NCBI RefSeq assembly: GCF_009930875.1
Contig: NZ_CP025249.1
Span: 930,001-994,000 of the forward strand
DNA length: 64,000 nt
DNA from: Actinomyces sp. 432
Lineage (GTDB): Bacteria > Actinomycetota > Actinomycetes > Actinomycetales > Actinomycetaceae
Direction of reading: 5' to 3'
Positions 30,418 to 38,403 of this stretch are shown piece after piece. Every line of letters starts with the position of its first letter. Position 1 is the first letter of the stretch. The position numbers were made by a program, and so were the translations under genes. The notes under the pieces were generated by a model, which worked only from the letters and a program-made list of their open reading frames with translations, was not told the origin of the DNA and did not search any database.

Positions 30418-30816
30418 GTGAATCCTGATCGTGGCAGACCGTTGGCAGTACTAGTAGCCGTCGCGGCGGCGGTGCTGCTCGTGTGCGTAGGTTTGCTGGT
30501 ATTCCGTCGGCCTGCGGGTCTCGGCGACGAGCCGGGCATCGCCATGACCCCAACCGCCTCCGCTACCGCCGCGGCTGCGCGCAGTGCCGGGCCGCTGATG
30601 ACGCCACCCGCAGCCACCGTCACGGCAACCCCCAGCGCCGGTAGTGACGACGACGGCGACGGTGCTGCCGCCACGCCGCAGGTGGTACAGCCGGCGCCGC
30701 CTCAGGCCGTCACCCCGCAGACGAATGGAGGTTCCGGCGCCCGCACCGATACCGATGACGATGATGACGACGACAAGGACGACGATGATGACGACGACGA
30801 CAAGGACGACGACTGA
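30418..30816 (+). CDS. single-pass membrane protein with a poly-aspartate tail
   Basis: Unrecognised 132-residue protein. GTG start 9 bases after AGGAGGA. A short basic N-terminus precedes one membrane helix (about residues 9-30, LAVLVAVAAAVLLVCVGLLV), with no lipobox. A Pro/Ala/Thr/Ser-rich, probably extracellular linker follows. The last 23 residues contain 18 Asp, broken only by two Lys, two Thr and the Arg before them. Such a tail could bind calcium or other cations or basic surface polymers, but nothing proves this. It lies between proA and a convergent two-component system. Confidence 0.75.
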   Translation: MNPDRGRPLAVLVAVAAAVLLVCVGLLVFRRPAGLGDEPGIAMTPTASATAAAARSAGPLMTPPAATVTATPSAGSDDDGDGAAATPQVVQPAPPQAVTPQTNGGSGARTDTDDDDDDDKDDDDDDDDKDDD

Positions 30817-30825
30817 GCGCAGTGC

Positions 30826-30845
30826 GTGCTCCCGGACGGGAGCAC
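30826..30845. terminator. bidirectional terminator hairpin
   Basis: GTGCTCCC and GGGAGCAC form an 8-bp stem around GGAC between the Asp-tail gene and the convergent response regulator. No T run follows on either strand. Confidence 0.6.
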
Positions 30846-30873
30846 CGCAGGAGGAGCGCCGGGCGCCGGACCG

Positions 30874-31536
30874 TCAGCTCAGTCGGTAGCCGACTCCGCG
30901 TACTGTCTCCAGCCTGTCCTTGCCGAGCTTGCTGCGCAGGTAGGAGACGTAGACATCCACTACGTTGGAGCCGGGATCGAAGTCGAGTCCCCAGACGTTG
31001 GCCAGCAGCTGCTCCCGGCTGAGCACCTGGTCGGGATGACGCATGAACACCTCTGCAAGAGCGAACTCTCGCGCGGACAAGTCCACCCATTCCCCGTTCA
31101 CCCGCACTCGGCGGGTGCGTATGTCTAGGGCCAGGTCCCGGTGCACCAGGAGGCCGGGATCAGGGGCGGCGGTCTCCTGAGGGCGCAGTCGCAGCCGGAT
31201 GCGGGCCACGAGCTCGTCGAAGGAGAAGGGCTTGGGCAGGTAGTCGTCGGCGCCCCCCTCCAGGCCGGCCACCCGATCAGCCACGGAGGAGCGGGCGGTG
31301 AGCATGATGACCGGCGTGCTCACACCCTGACCGCGTATGCGTTCAAGCACCTCGAAACCGTCGATGTCCGGCAGGCCCACGTCAAGCAGGATGATGTCCG
31401 CCTCGCCGAGCAGTGCCATCTCTACGGCGTCCGCCCCGTTGTCCACGACTTTGGGCACGAATCCGGCGGCCTTGAGCCCCTTGGTCAGGAAGGAGGCGAT
31501 ACGGGCCTCGTCCTCTACGATCATTACTGCGGTCAT
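30874..31536 (-). CDS. OmpR/PhoB-type response regulator
   Basis: DNA-binding response regulator of 220 residues. Receiver domain: acidic pair E8-D9 in MIVEDEARIA, phospho-acceptor D52 in IILLDVGLPDIDG, Thr/Ser switch in PVIMLTARSS and the conserved Lys in DDYLPKPFSFDELV. The winged-helix effector domain (about 125-220) ends ELREFALAEVFMRHPDQVL-like, then NVVDVYVSYLRSKLGK and RLETVRGVGYRLS. Its start lies 28 bases downstream of the sensor kinase gene, so it is the cognate partner. The regulon is unknown; the tight glycosyltransferase operon ends just upstream. Confidence 0.93.
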   Translation of the reverse strand: MTAVMIVEDEARIASFLTKGLKAAGFVPKVVDNGADAVEMALLGEADIILLDVGLPDIDGFEVLERIRGQGVSTPVIMLTARSSVADRVAGLEGGADDYLPKPFSFDELVARIRLRLRPQETAAPDPGLLVHRDLALDIRTRRVRVNGEWVDLSAREFALAEVFMRHPDQVLSREQLLANVWGLDFDPGSNVVDVYVSYLRSKLGKDRLETVRGVGYRLS

Positions 31537-31564
31537 GCGTCAAGCATGGGTGTGGTCATGGTAT

Positions 31565-33037
31565 TCACCCGTCCCTTTCTGCCGCGCCGGGCCGTGCCGG
31601 TTCAGGGAGTCGCACGGGAATGCGCAGCGTGAAGGTTGATCCTCTCCCAATCTCGGAGGCGATGTCGAGCCCGCCGCCGTGGGCGTCGGCTATGTTCTCC
31701 ACGATACTCAGCCCCAGCCCCGAGCCCGCGGCACGCCTTTGCGCCTGGGCTGTGCGGGCGAAGCGACGGCGCACCTTCTCCAGGTCCTGCGGCGCGATTC
31801 CGATGCCCTCGTCACGTACCCACACCCGCAGTTCGGTGTCCGTTCCAAAGCCTGCCCCGATCGCCGAGCCGAGCCAGATCCGGGAGTCCTCCTCGGAGTA
31901 CTTAACGGCGTTAGCCGCCAGCTGCAGCCAGGCCTGGGTGATGCGTGCCGGGTCAAGCATGACCGTGCCCGATGCGCACGCCTCCAGTCGCCAGCGCCGC
32001 TCGCCCAGGGCGCTGGCCTTGTCGAACACCTGCATGGTCAGGGTCTCCGCATCCGTGGCCTCGGGGGTCACGAAGTCGCTCTGGGAGCTGCGCGCCAGCT
32101 CCAGCAGATCTCCCACCAGCGCGCTCATCCGGTCCAATTCGTCCAGGGCCAGCTCGGAGGTCTGGCGCACGTCTTCAGGGTCAGCGGGGTCGATGAGCTC
32201 CAGGTGACCGCGCACCACCGTGATGGGGGTGCGCAGCTCGTGCCCGACGTCGTCGAGCAGCTCCCGCTGGGCCTCCACCGCCCGCTGGACACGATCGAGC
32301 ATGCGGTTGACTGCGGCTGCCAGTGCGGAGAGGTCATCGCGGCCGCGAACGCGCACTCTGGTGGTCAGGTCGCGCTCGTCGATTGACTCGGTGGCGTTGC
32401 GAAGCTCCCAGATGGGGCGTAGTAGCCGACCGATGCTGAGCCATGCCAGCGCGGTGACTAGCACCACCGTGACGGAGGCGGCCGCCGCGTAAAGCCGCAT
32501 GGTGCGCCATACGCCCGCCTCGGCCGCGTCGAGGTCGACGGCCCGGACTAGTGCCGCTGTGGTGTGCCCGTCGGACAGAGGTACTACCAGTACCCGGTAA
32601 CGGCCGGCAGCCGTCTTGACGTCGCTGATGGTGGAATTACCGGAATTCGCCATCGGCAGCAGCTGCTCGACTAGCTCGGCATCGGACTCCGGGCGCATTT
32701 CGATGCTGTCGGCAGACACCAGCCGCACGGCGCCGTCCACAATGCCCAGCTGTCCCTCGCCGGAGCCGAGCACGGAGTGGCCCATGTAGGTCTGGAGCAC
32801 TTGGCCCGGATCGGTCAGCGGTGTTCCGGAGGCGGGGTCTACACCCGTGCTCGCCAGGCGTCGCAGTTCCTGGCGAGTCAGTACCAGGCGGTCGTCGATA
32901 TCGGCGTGAGTGGAGCGCAGATCCAGCATCCACACGGCGGCTCCCGAGGTGGCCAGCGCCACCGAGGCAACCAGGACAATTGTCCACATGATCCGGGTGC
33001 GTATGGTCGCCCGGGAGAACGGGGCGGTGACCTTCAC
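31565..33037 (-). CDS. membrane sensor histidine kinase
   Basis: Sensor kinase of about 490 residues, partner of the adjacent OmpR-type regulator. One membrane helix near the N-terminus (TIVLVASVALATSGAAVWML), an extracytoplasmic sensor region of about 150 residues, a second helix (AAAASVTVVLVTALAWLSI), a HAMP domain, the H-box with phospho-acceptor about H266 in LLDDVGHELRTPITVVRG, and a HATPase_c domain (VRDEGIGIAP, GSGLGLSIVENI). I chose GTG 33037 over ATG 33124 because the longer form would translate through the perfect terminator hairpin at 33050-33094; neither start has a convincing ribosome binding site. Confidence 0.88.
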   Translation of the reverse strand: MKVTAPFSRATIRTRIMWTIVLVASVALATSGAAVWMLDLRSTHADIDDRLVLTRQELRRLASTGVDPASGTPLTDPGQVLQTYMGHSVLGSGEGQLGIVDGAVRLVSADSIEMRPESDAELVEQLLPMANSGNSTISDVKTAAGRYRVLVVPLSDGHTTAALVRAVDLDAAEAGVWRTMRLYAAAASVTVVLVTALAWLSIGRLLRPIWELRNATESIDERDLTTRVRVRGRDDLSALAAAVNRMLDRVQRAVEAQRELLDDVGHELRTPITVVRGHLELIDPADPEDVRQTSELALDELDRMSALVGDLLELARSSQSDFVTPEATDAETLTMQVFDKASALGERRWRLEACASGTVMLDPARITQAWLQLAANAVKYSEEDSRIWLGSAIGAGFGTDTELRVWVRDEGIGIAPQDLEKVRRRFARTAQAQRRAAGSGLGLSIVENIADAHGGGLDIASEIGRGSTFTLRIPVRLPEPARPGAAERDG

Positions 33038-33049
33038 CCATCTATTGTG

Positions 33050-33094
33050 CCCGTTGCGGTCCCGATCATGCTGCTTGACCGGGACCGCAACGGG
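33050..33094 (-). terminator. terminator of the glycosyltransferase/kinase operon
   Basis: A perfect 15-bp stem, CCCGTTGCGGTCCCG with CGGGACCGCAACGGG, around a 15-base loop, starting about 30 bases after the stop of the last operon gene on the minus strand. Its placement argues that the sensor kinase downstream starts at 33037. Confidence 0.7.
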
Positions 33095-33124
33095 GTGTGC
33101 TTTGCCCGAGGGTGGCGTCGGCAT

Positions 33125-34198
33125 CTATTTTCCCGGGGTACGGGCCGCCCAGGCACCACCGGGTGAGGCCACTAGCCGCAGGGACTCCCGGGTCCAGGCA
33201 GGCAGCCAAGTCTCGGCGCCGGGGCGGAAGGCGTGCACGTGGATCAGCCGGAGCCGGGAGGCCAGGTAGTACGCGGACAATCGTGGGCGGCTGGCGAGCT
33301 GGCGGCCCAGATCCTCCAGGAGGCAGGTTACCCGACCGTGCGCCGTCGTGCTGAGCCGGTTCTGAGCAAGCATCAGGTCCACGTGTGCGGCCAGGTTGCC
33401 CACGTCAAGGGCGGGCTCGGCTAGGCAGGCGGTATCGAGGTCCAGCAGGGACAGGGTATTGCCGTCCCACAGCAGCTGGGCGTCGTGCAGGTCCCGGTGG
33501 GATGCGGCTAATGGGTCGCCCGGCTGCTCCAGCACGGCGCATACCCGGGTGATAGCGTCCCCGACCCGCTCCGAGGCCATGGTAGTTCCCGCCAGTATGC
33601 CCAGGTTCAGTGCTCGCCGCCGCCAGCTGCGCAGTACCTCGGCCTCGTCGGCCCCGGTGTGCTCCGGCAGCGCCTCGGGGCGGACGACGGCGGGCCACAG
33701 CTGCACCAGCCTCTCCCAGCCGGCCATTCCCGCGTCGCCCAGGTCGCGCAGGGAGCTTCCCGGCAGCAATTCCAGGTCCAGGCGGGAGGCGGAGCGGTCC
33801 AGTACCCGAGCGGTACGCAGGCCCGCACGCACGAAAGGCCGCGCCGCCTGCGGATCCGCCAGCCGCGCGGCCCGGCCGGGACGCACCAGCTTGCGCACCC
33901 GGTCCTGCCCGAGCACTACGGCCCGGCGGCCTGCGCGGTGGACGACCAGGCGCCCGTCACCGTGCGGGTACAGCAGCCGGGCAGACAGATCGGGTAGTGC
34001 CGGGTCCTGCGCGTAGGCCAGGGTGTCCACGCTCCCACCGGCGTCGATCCGCCCGGCCCGCAGGCGCCCATCGGAGTCCCTGGCCTCAAAGACCAGGCCG
34101 CGGTCCCGATCCGGCCAGGCCCGCTCCAGTCCGGGCAGGGCGCGCAGCGCTGCCACAGCCGGTGTGGGAGCGGCGCCTTGCGTGCCTGAAGTGCTCAT
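33125..34198 (-). CDS. APH-fold phosphotransferase, sixth gene of the glycosyltransferase operon
   Basis: Predicted small-molecule kinase of the aminoglycoside phosphotransferase/choline kinase superfamily, 357 residues, cytoplasmic. The catalytic loop reads SHRDLHDAQLLW (about residue 233) and the Mg-binding Asp follows in LSLLDLDTACLAEPALDVGN. The usual Asn of the H-x-D-x-x-x-x-N loop is Gln, as in maltokinases. The N-terminal lobe is divergent and has no clear ATP-binding glycine loop. It overlaps the preceding kinase gene by 4 bases (ATGA). Substrate unknown; a sugar or glycoconjugate is inferred from the neighbours. Confidence 0.8.
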   Translation of the reverse strand: MSTSGTQGAAPTPAVAALRALPGLERAWPDRDRGLVFEARDSDGRLRAGRIDAGGSVDTLAYAQDPALPDLSARLLYPHGDGRLVVHRAGRRAVVLGQDRVRKLVRPGRAARLADPQAARPFVRAGLRTARVLDRSASRLDLELLPGSSLRDLGDAGMAGWERLVQLWPAVVRPEALPEHTGADEAEVLRSWRRRALNLGILAGTTMASERVGDAITRVCAVLEQPGDPLAASHRDLHDAQLLWDGNTLSLLDLDTACLAEPALDVGNLAAHVDLMLAQNRLSTTAHGRVTCLLEDLGRQLASRPRLSAYYLASRLRLIHVHAFRPGAETWLPAWTRESLRLVASPGGAWAARTPGK

Positions 34199-35400
34199 GA
34201 TGCCTCCTGGGAGCAGTCACGGTAGGAGCCCTGGTCAGCGGCGGACCCCTTACCTGCGTAATACGCTGCCGCCAGCGCCTCGATCCGGTCCGCCTCCAGC
34301 GCGATCCGGCGGCGCCAATGCGGATCACCGTGACGCAGCGGGTCCTGAATGCGCGCCAGCCGGGCGCGAGCGACGGCAGCCAGGAGCTCGGTCCGGGACG
34401 GCAGGCTACCGCCGGCGTCGGCGTATCCCTCCAGCAGCGCGTTGCCGGCCTCGGCGCAGGCCACGGCCAGGTAGGAGCCCAGGTCGAGCGCCGCGGGCGC
34501 CAGCCGGACACGGTCGAAGTCGGTCAGCCAGATCTCGCCGGTGCTGCGCTCCAGGAGCACCTGATCGGGGGAGGCGTCGCCGTGGGCGAGCACCTTCGGT
34601 CCCCGCAGCGTCCGGCCCGGCAGGAGCTCGCCGAGTCGGCGCACCCGGGCGGCCAGGGCCGGGTCGAGGTGATTGAGGATGCGCGTGTGCATCAGGGCCA
34701 GGGCCTGGGAGTCGGAGTCGTCGTCGTCAAGATCCCGGCGCAGTGCAGCGGGCAGGTCGGCAGTGGCGGCGTGCAGGGCTGCCAGGGCGGCCCCGGCGCG
34801 GGCTGTGGCAGCCGGATCGTGGTGGCGGCTCAGGTCCGTGTCGCCGACGAAGCGCTGGAGGCTGATGTGCCCGGATACGGCTCCGCCCGGATCGGGGGGT
34901 GCCGGCGGCACGGGGACGTATCGGCCGGCGAACTCCTGCAGCGCCTCGCTGCGGCGCTGCGAGCCGGCAGTCACCCGCACCACGCCGCGGGACGTGCGGG
35001 CAACCAGGCGGCGCAGCGGGTTGTAGCGCAACAGGTTGCCCTCCAGGCCTGCCAACAGATCCTCGCTGCGGGCCAAGGCTATGTGCTTGGCGAGGCTTGG
35101 ATCGGCGGCAACCTCACCGGCCTGGAACAGCAGCCCGTCCCCGGTGTCGTACTGGGTGGTGCGCAGCCCCAGGCGCTCGGCTCGGCGAGCGGCCTTGCCG
35201 GCCTTGTCACGACTGGCAGGCCACAGCAGTCGGGCCCAGCCCGCACTGCGGTCACGGCCCGCCTGCAGCAGGGAGACGGTGACTGACACGCCGGGCTTGA
35301 TACGCACCCGGGCGGCTCTTACTGGCGCTTGTACGAGCTCACTGAGGCGGTCCGGATCCAGCACCGCGTCCACGGCGTTGCGGGTGCTACTGATGTACAT
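34195..35400 (-). CDS. APH-fold phosphotransferase, fifth gene of the glycosyltransferase operon
   Basis: Second kinase-fold protein, 401 residues. The catalytic loop is VLAHGDASPDQVLLE and the metal-binding Asp is in IWLTDFDRVRLAPAALDLG; again Gln replaces the canonical Asn. An N-terminal lobe of about 130 residues contains VRIKPGVSVTVSLLQAG, and a mid-region is acidic (RDLDDDDSDSQ). It starts 8 bases after the ABC exporter gene and overlaps the next kinase by 4 bases. Two consecutive non-identical kinases suggest successive phosphorylations or different acceptors; the substrate is unknown. Confidence 0.8.
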   Translation of the reverse strand: MYISSTRNAVDAVLDPDRLSELVQAPVRAARVRIKPGVSVTVSLLQAGRDRSAGWARLLWPASRDKAGKAARRAERLGLRTTQYDTGDGLLFQAGEVAADPSLAKHIALARSEDLLAGLEGNLLRYNPLRRLVARTSRGVVRVTAGSQRRSEALQEFAGRYVPVPPAPPDPGGAVSGHISLQRFVGDTDLSRHHDPAATARAGAALAALHAATADLPAALRRDLDDDDSDSQALALMHTRILNHLDPALAARVRRLGELLPGRTLRGPKVLAHGDASPDQVLLERSTGEIWLTDFDRVRLAPAALDLGSYLAVACAEAGNALLEGYADAGGSLPSRTELLAAVARARLARIQDPLRHGDPHWRRRIALEADRIEALAAAYYAGKGSAADQGSYRDCSQEAS

Positions 35401-35408
35401 GGGTCCTC

Positions 35409-37289
35409 CTACTCGTGTCGCCGTGATGGCTTTCTCGTGCGATTACGGTTCGGGTCGGCCATGCGGCGCCCACCCGCGTCGGTACCCGGATCGTCGGTGG
35501 TCAGCAGCTCCTTCTGGGCGGCGCCGGCGGCAGCCCAGGCGCGGAAGGCCGCAGACTCGTCCAGGAGCTGCTGCGGCGGGCCGTCGAGACGGACCTGACC
35601 GTCCTCGATCCACACCACCCGGTCGGCGCGCATGGCGACTTCGGTCTCATGCGTGACCGCCAGCAGGGTGCGCCCGCGTGAGAGCCGGTCGACGGCGTCG
35701 AGCACTGCCGTGGAGGAGGCCGGATCCAGGCCGGTGGTGGCCTCGTCGAGGATGACCACCGGGGCGTCGCGCAGCAGGGCCCGCACAATGGCGACGCGCT
35801 GGCGCTGCCCGCCGGAAAGGGTGCCGCCGCGTTCGCCGACGACCGTGTCGTAGCCGTCGGGCAGGGAGGCGATGAACTCGTGCGCCCCAGCCGCCACGGC
35901 GGCGGCCTCGATCTCGGCATCGGTCGCCTCCGGCCGGCCCATGCGGATGTTCTCGCGGATGGTGTCGGCGAATAGCACCGCCTCCTGGTGCAGCACGGAG
36001 ACCTGGGCACGCAGCTCGGTCAGGTCCAGGCTGGTCAGGTTGTGACCGTCCAGGCGCACCCTGCCGTCCGCCGGGTCGAGCGCCCGCACCACCAGCGAGG
36101 TCAGGGTGGACTTGCCCGAGCCCGAGGGGCCGATGATGGCCACGTGCTCGCCGGCTCCGATCTGCAGATTTACCCCGTGCAGGATCTCGTTGCCGTCATA
36201 CTCCGTGACCACGTCCTCGAATGCCAGGGAGCCGCGCACATGCCCGAGCGGCACCGGATCGACGGGGGAGACGATGTCTGGGTGCACGTCCATGAGGTTG
36301 GCGACCCGCTCTCCGGAGGCCGCGGCCCGGGCGATGCGGCCGGTGTACTTGGCCATATCGCGCAACGGCTTCATGGTGGTGCGCAGATAGGTGTTGAACA
36401 GGACCAGGTCACCTGGGGTCATGGCCCCGGCTAGGACTCGCAGTCCGCCGCCCACCAGTACTACCGCCGAGGCCAGGCCCACGATCACATCGGTGGTGCG
36501 CTCCAGGCGAGCAGCCAGCCGCAGGGAGCGCACACCAGCGTGTAGTGAATTCTGGTTGGCGTTGACGAAGCGGTCCTCGACGATCGGCTCCAACCCGTAG
36601 GCCTGCACCACCTTGATGGTGCTCAGCGCCTCCTGGGCGGTGTTAGCCAGCTGCCCCTCGGACTTGCGGGTGCGGCGGGCCGCAGAGGTGATCTTCTTGG
36701 AGCTGCCGGAGGAGGTCAGGAAGAACAGGCTGATCGCGGCTACCACCACCAGTGACAGCAGTGGGTCCAGCCAGACCATCACGCCGAGCATGACCGTCAG
36801 GGTGAGCACATTGGCGGCCAGAGGCAGCCCTGCTGTTACCGCCACGTCCTGCATGCGGGCCACGTCGGACACGAGCCGCTGGACCGTGTCGGCGGAGCGG
36901 TTACGGGAGTGGAACTGCTGGGAGAGCGTCTGCACGTGGTGGAAGACGCGGCGTCGTAGCGCAATTGCGGTGCGGGACCCGGCCAGTGCGAAGGACACAG
37001 TGGCCAGGTAGTTGCACAGCGCCCGCATGGCGACGATCGCAATGAGCGCTGCCCCCAGCCCGAGCAGGCGTGCCAGGTTGGCGGGCGCGTAACCGGTTGC
37101 GGCTCCCAGCGAGGACAGCACCGAGTCGATCACGATCTTCATGGGCCAGGGCTCGGCCACGCGGAAGGCCACCTCGGCCAGCAGTGCGATGGTGCCGCCC
37201 GCCACCAGTTTCGCCTGCGGCCGCAGGTCCGGAGCCACCAGTCGCAGGGTGCGGCTCAGCGCGGAGCGGGTAATCTGCGGCTCAGGCAT
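35409..37289 (-). CDS. ABC exporter, fused membrane and ATPase domains
   Basis: Type IV (MsbA/HlyB-like) exporter half-transporter of 626 residues, expected to work as a homodimer in the membrane. A six-helix domain occupies about residues 1-315. The ATPase domain carries Walker A IIGPSGSGKSTL, Q-loop VSVLHQEAVLF, signature TLSGGQRQRVAI, Walker B VVILDEATTGLDPAS and the switch His in LLAVTHETEV. The last 40 residues are basic (RNRNRTRKPSRRHE). Its start overlaps the end of a glycosyltransferase gene by 8 bases, so its cargo is probably the operon's glycosylated product; that is inference. Confidence 0.88.
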   Translation of the reverse strand: MPEPQITRSALSRTLRLVAPDLRPQAKLVAGGTIALLAEVAFRVAEPWPMKIVIDSVLSSLGAATGYAPANLARLLGLGAALIAIVAMRALCNYLATVSFALAGSRTAIALRRRVFHHVQTLSQQFHSRNRSADTVQRLVSDVARMQDVAVTAGLPLAANVLTLTVMLGVMVWLDPLLSLVVVAAISLFFLTSSGSSKKITSAARRTRKSEGQLANTAQEALSTIKVVQAYGLEPIVEDRFVNANQNSLHAGVRSLRLAARLERTTDVIVGLASAVVLVGGGLRVLAGAMTPGDLVLFNTYLRTTMKPLRDMAKYTGRIARAAASGERVANLMDVHPDIVSPVDPVPLGHVRGSLAFEDVVTEYDGNEILHGVNLQIGAGEHVAIIGPSGSGKSTLTSLVVRALDPADGRVRLDGHNLTSLDLTELRAQVSVLHQEAVLFADTIRENIRMGRPEATDAEIEAAAVAAGAHEFIASLPDGYDTVVGERGGTLSGGQRQRVAIVRALLRDAPVVILDEATTGLDPASSTAVLDAVDRLSRGRTLLAVTHETEVAMRADRVVWIEDGQVRLDGPPQQLLDESAAFRAWAAAGAAQKELLTTDDPGTDAGGRRMADPNRNRTRKPSRRHE

Positions 37290-38403
37290 GCTGCGCCTCC
37301 GTCAGGGTCAGTATCTGAGCGACGACGGCGTCCCAGCTATGGTGCTTCTCCGCGCGACGTCGGCCCAGCTCCCCGCGCCGCGCGCGCAACTGCGGGGCAA
37401 CGGCGAGTGCGTCCAGGGCAGCGGCCAGGGCCGCAGGGTTCGATGGCGGCACCAGCATCCCGATGCCGTCCAGCAGCCGGGGCAGCTGGCCTACGGCGGA
37501 GGCGACCACTGGCAGTCCGGCCGCCAGGTACTCCAGCACCTTGAGCGGGGAGAAGTACTGCTCATCCTCTCCACCCAGGTCCGGGTAGGGGGCGACGCCG
37601 ACGGCGCTGCCGGCCAGTGCGGCAGGAATCTCCTGGGGAGCGAGCGCCCCCCGGAAGTCAACGTCGAGGCCGAGTTCCTCCGCCTGGGCGTGCAGCGCGT
37701 CGCGCTCCGGCCCGTCACCGATGATGCGCAGGGTCCAGCTCTCCTTGGCCAGGGATGCTGCGCGCAGCAGGTCTGCTACGCCGTGCCACGGCTTGAGCGT
37801 TCCCACGAAGGCGACGACGACGCCGTCGGGGTCCTCGGGGAAGGGGCGGATACGGTCGGGGTTGACCCCGTTGGGGATGGTCACCGCCCGCGGGGCGTCG
37901 ACGTGGCCGTGTACCCAGCGGCGTACCGGCTCGGAGACGCATACGGTGGTGCGGGCGGCGCGCACCTGGGCGCGCAGGGCGGTGACCGCACCCTCCTCGT
38001 TCACCAGCTCACGGTGCTGACGCTGCTCGTCGATAAGCGGGGAGTTGACCTCCAGCACGCCGGGGATGCCGGCCGCGGCCAGCTGCGCCAGGGCGCTGGA
38101 GAACAGGGAGTAGCGCTCGTAGACCAGGTCGGCGCCGTCGGTGAGCGCCTGCTGTGCCAGTAGGCGGGAGGCCTCCGCCTGGGCGTCTTCGCGCGCGGCT
38201 GCATCGTCGGCGTTTACCCGGGTGATGTGCACGGGAAGGTCGGTCAGGTCCGCCGGCACCAGGTTGCCGCGGCGCACCGCGTACACGGTGACTACGTGGC
38301 CGGCGCGCCGCAGGGCCCGCACGACTTCCTGAATATGGACGGACGCGCCCTTGGCGCCGAATACGGGCACGCCGGGGTCGGCGCAGATGTAGGCGATACG
38401 CAT
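37282..38403 (-). CDS. GT4-family glycosyltransferase
   Basis: Retaining GT-B glycosyltransferase of 373 residues. The N-terminal acceptor domain has GAKGASVHIQEVVRALRRAG, typical of GT4 enzymes. The C-terminal donor domain has VVAFVGTLKPWHGVADLLRA, RIIGDGPERDAL and the E-x7-E motif region YFSPLKVLEYLAAGLPVVAS. No signal peptide; probably acts at the inner face of the membrane. It overlaps the upstream GT4 gene by one base (TGATG) and the downstream exporter gene by 8 bases. The sugar transferred cannot be deduced. Confidence 0.88.
   Translation of the reverse strand: MRIAYICADPGVPVFGAKGASVHIQEVVRALRRAGHVVTVYAVRRGNLVPADLTDLPVHITRVNADDAAAREDAQAEASRLLAQQALTDGADLVYERYSLFSSALAQLAAAGIPGVLEVNSPLIDEQRQHRELVNEEGAVTALRAQVRAARTTVCVSEPVRRWVHGHVDAPRAVTIPNGVNPDRIRPFPEDPDGVVVAFVGTLKPWHGVADLLRAASLAKESWTLRIIGDGPERDALHAQAEELGLDVDFRGALAPQEIPAALAGSAVGVAPYPDLGGEDEQYFSPLKVLEYLAAGLPVVASAVGQLPRLLDGIGMLVPPSNPAALAAALDALAVAPQLRARRGELGRRRAEKHHSWDAVVAQILTLTEAQHA

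Noticed and set aside
33122..33124. ATG 33124 as start of the sensor kinase
   Set aside because: It would place a perfect 15-bp terminator hairpin inside the coding sequence and add 29 polar residues with no counterpart in the family.
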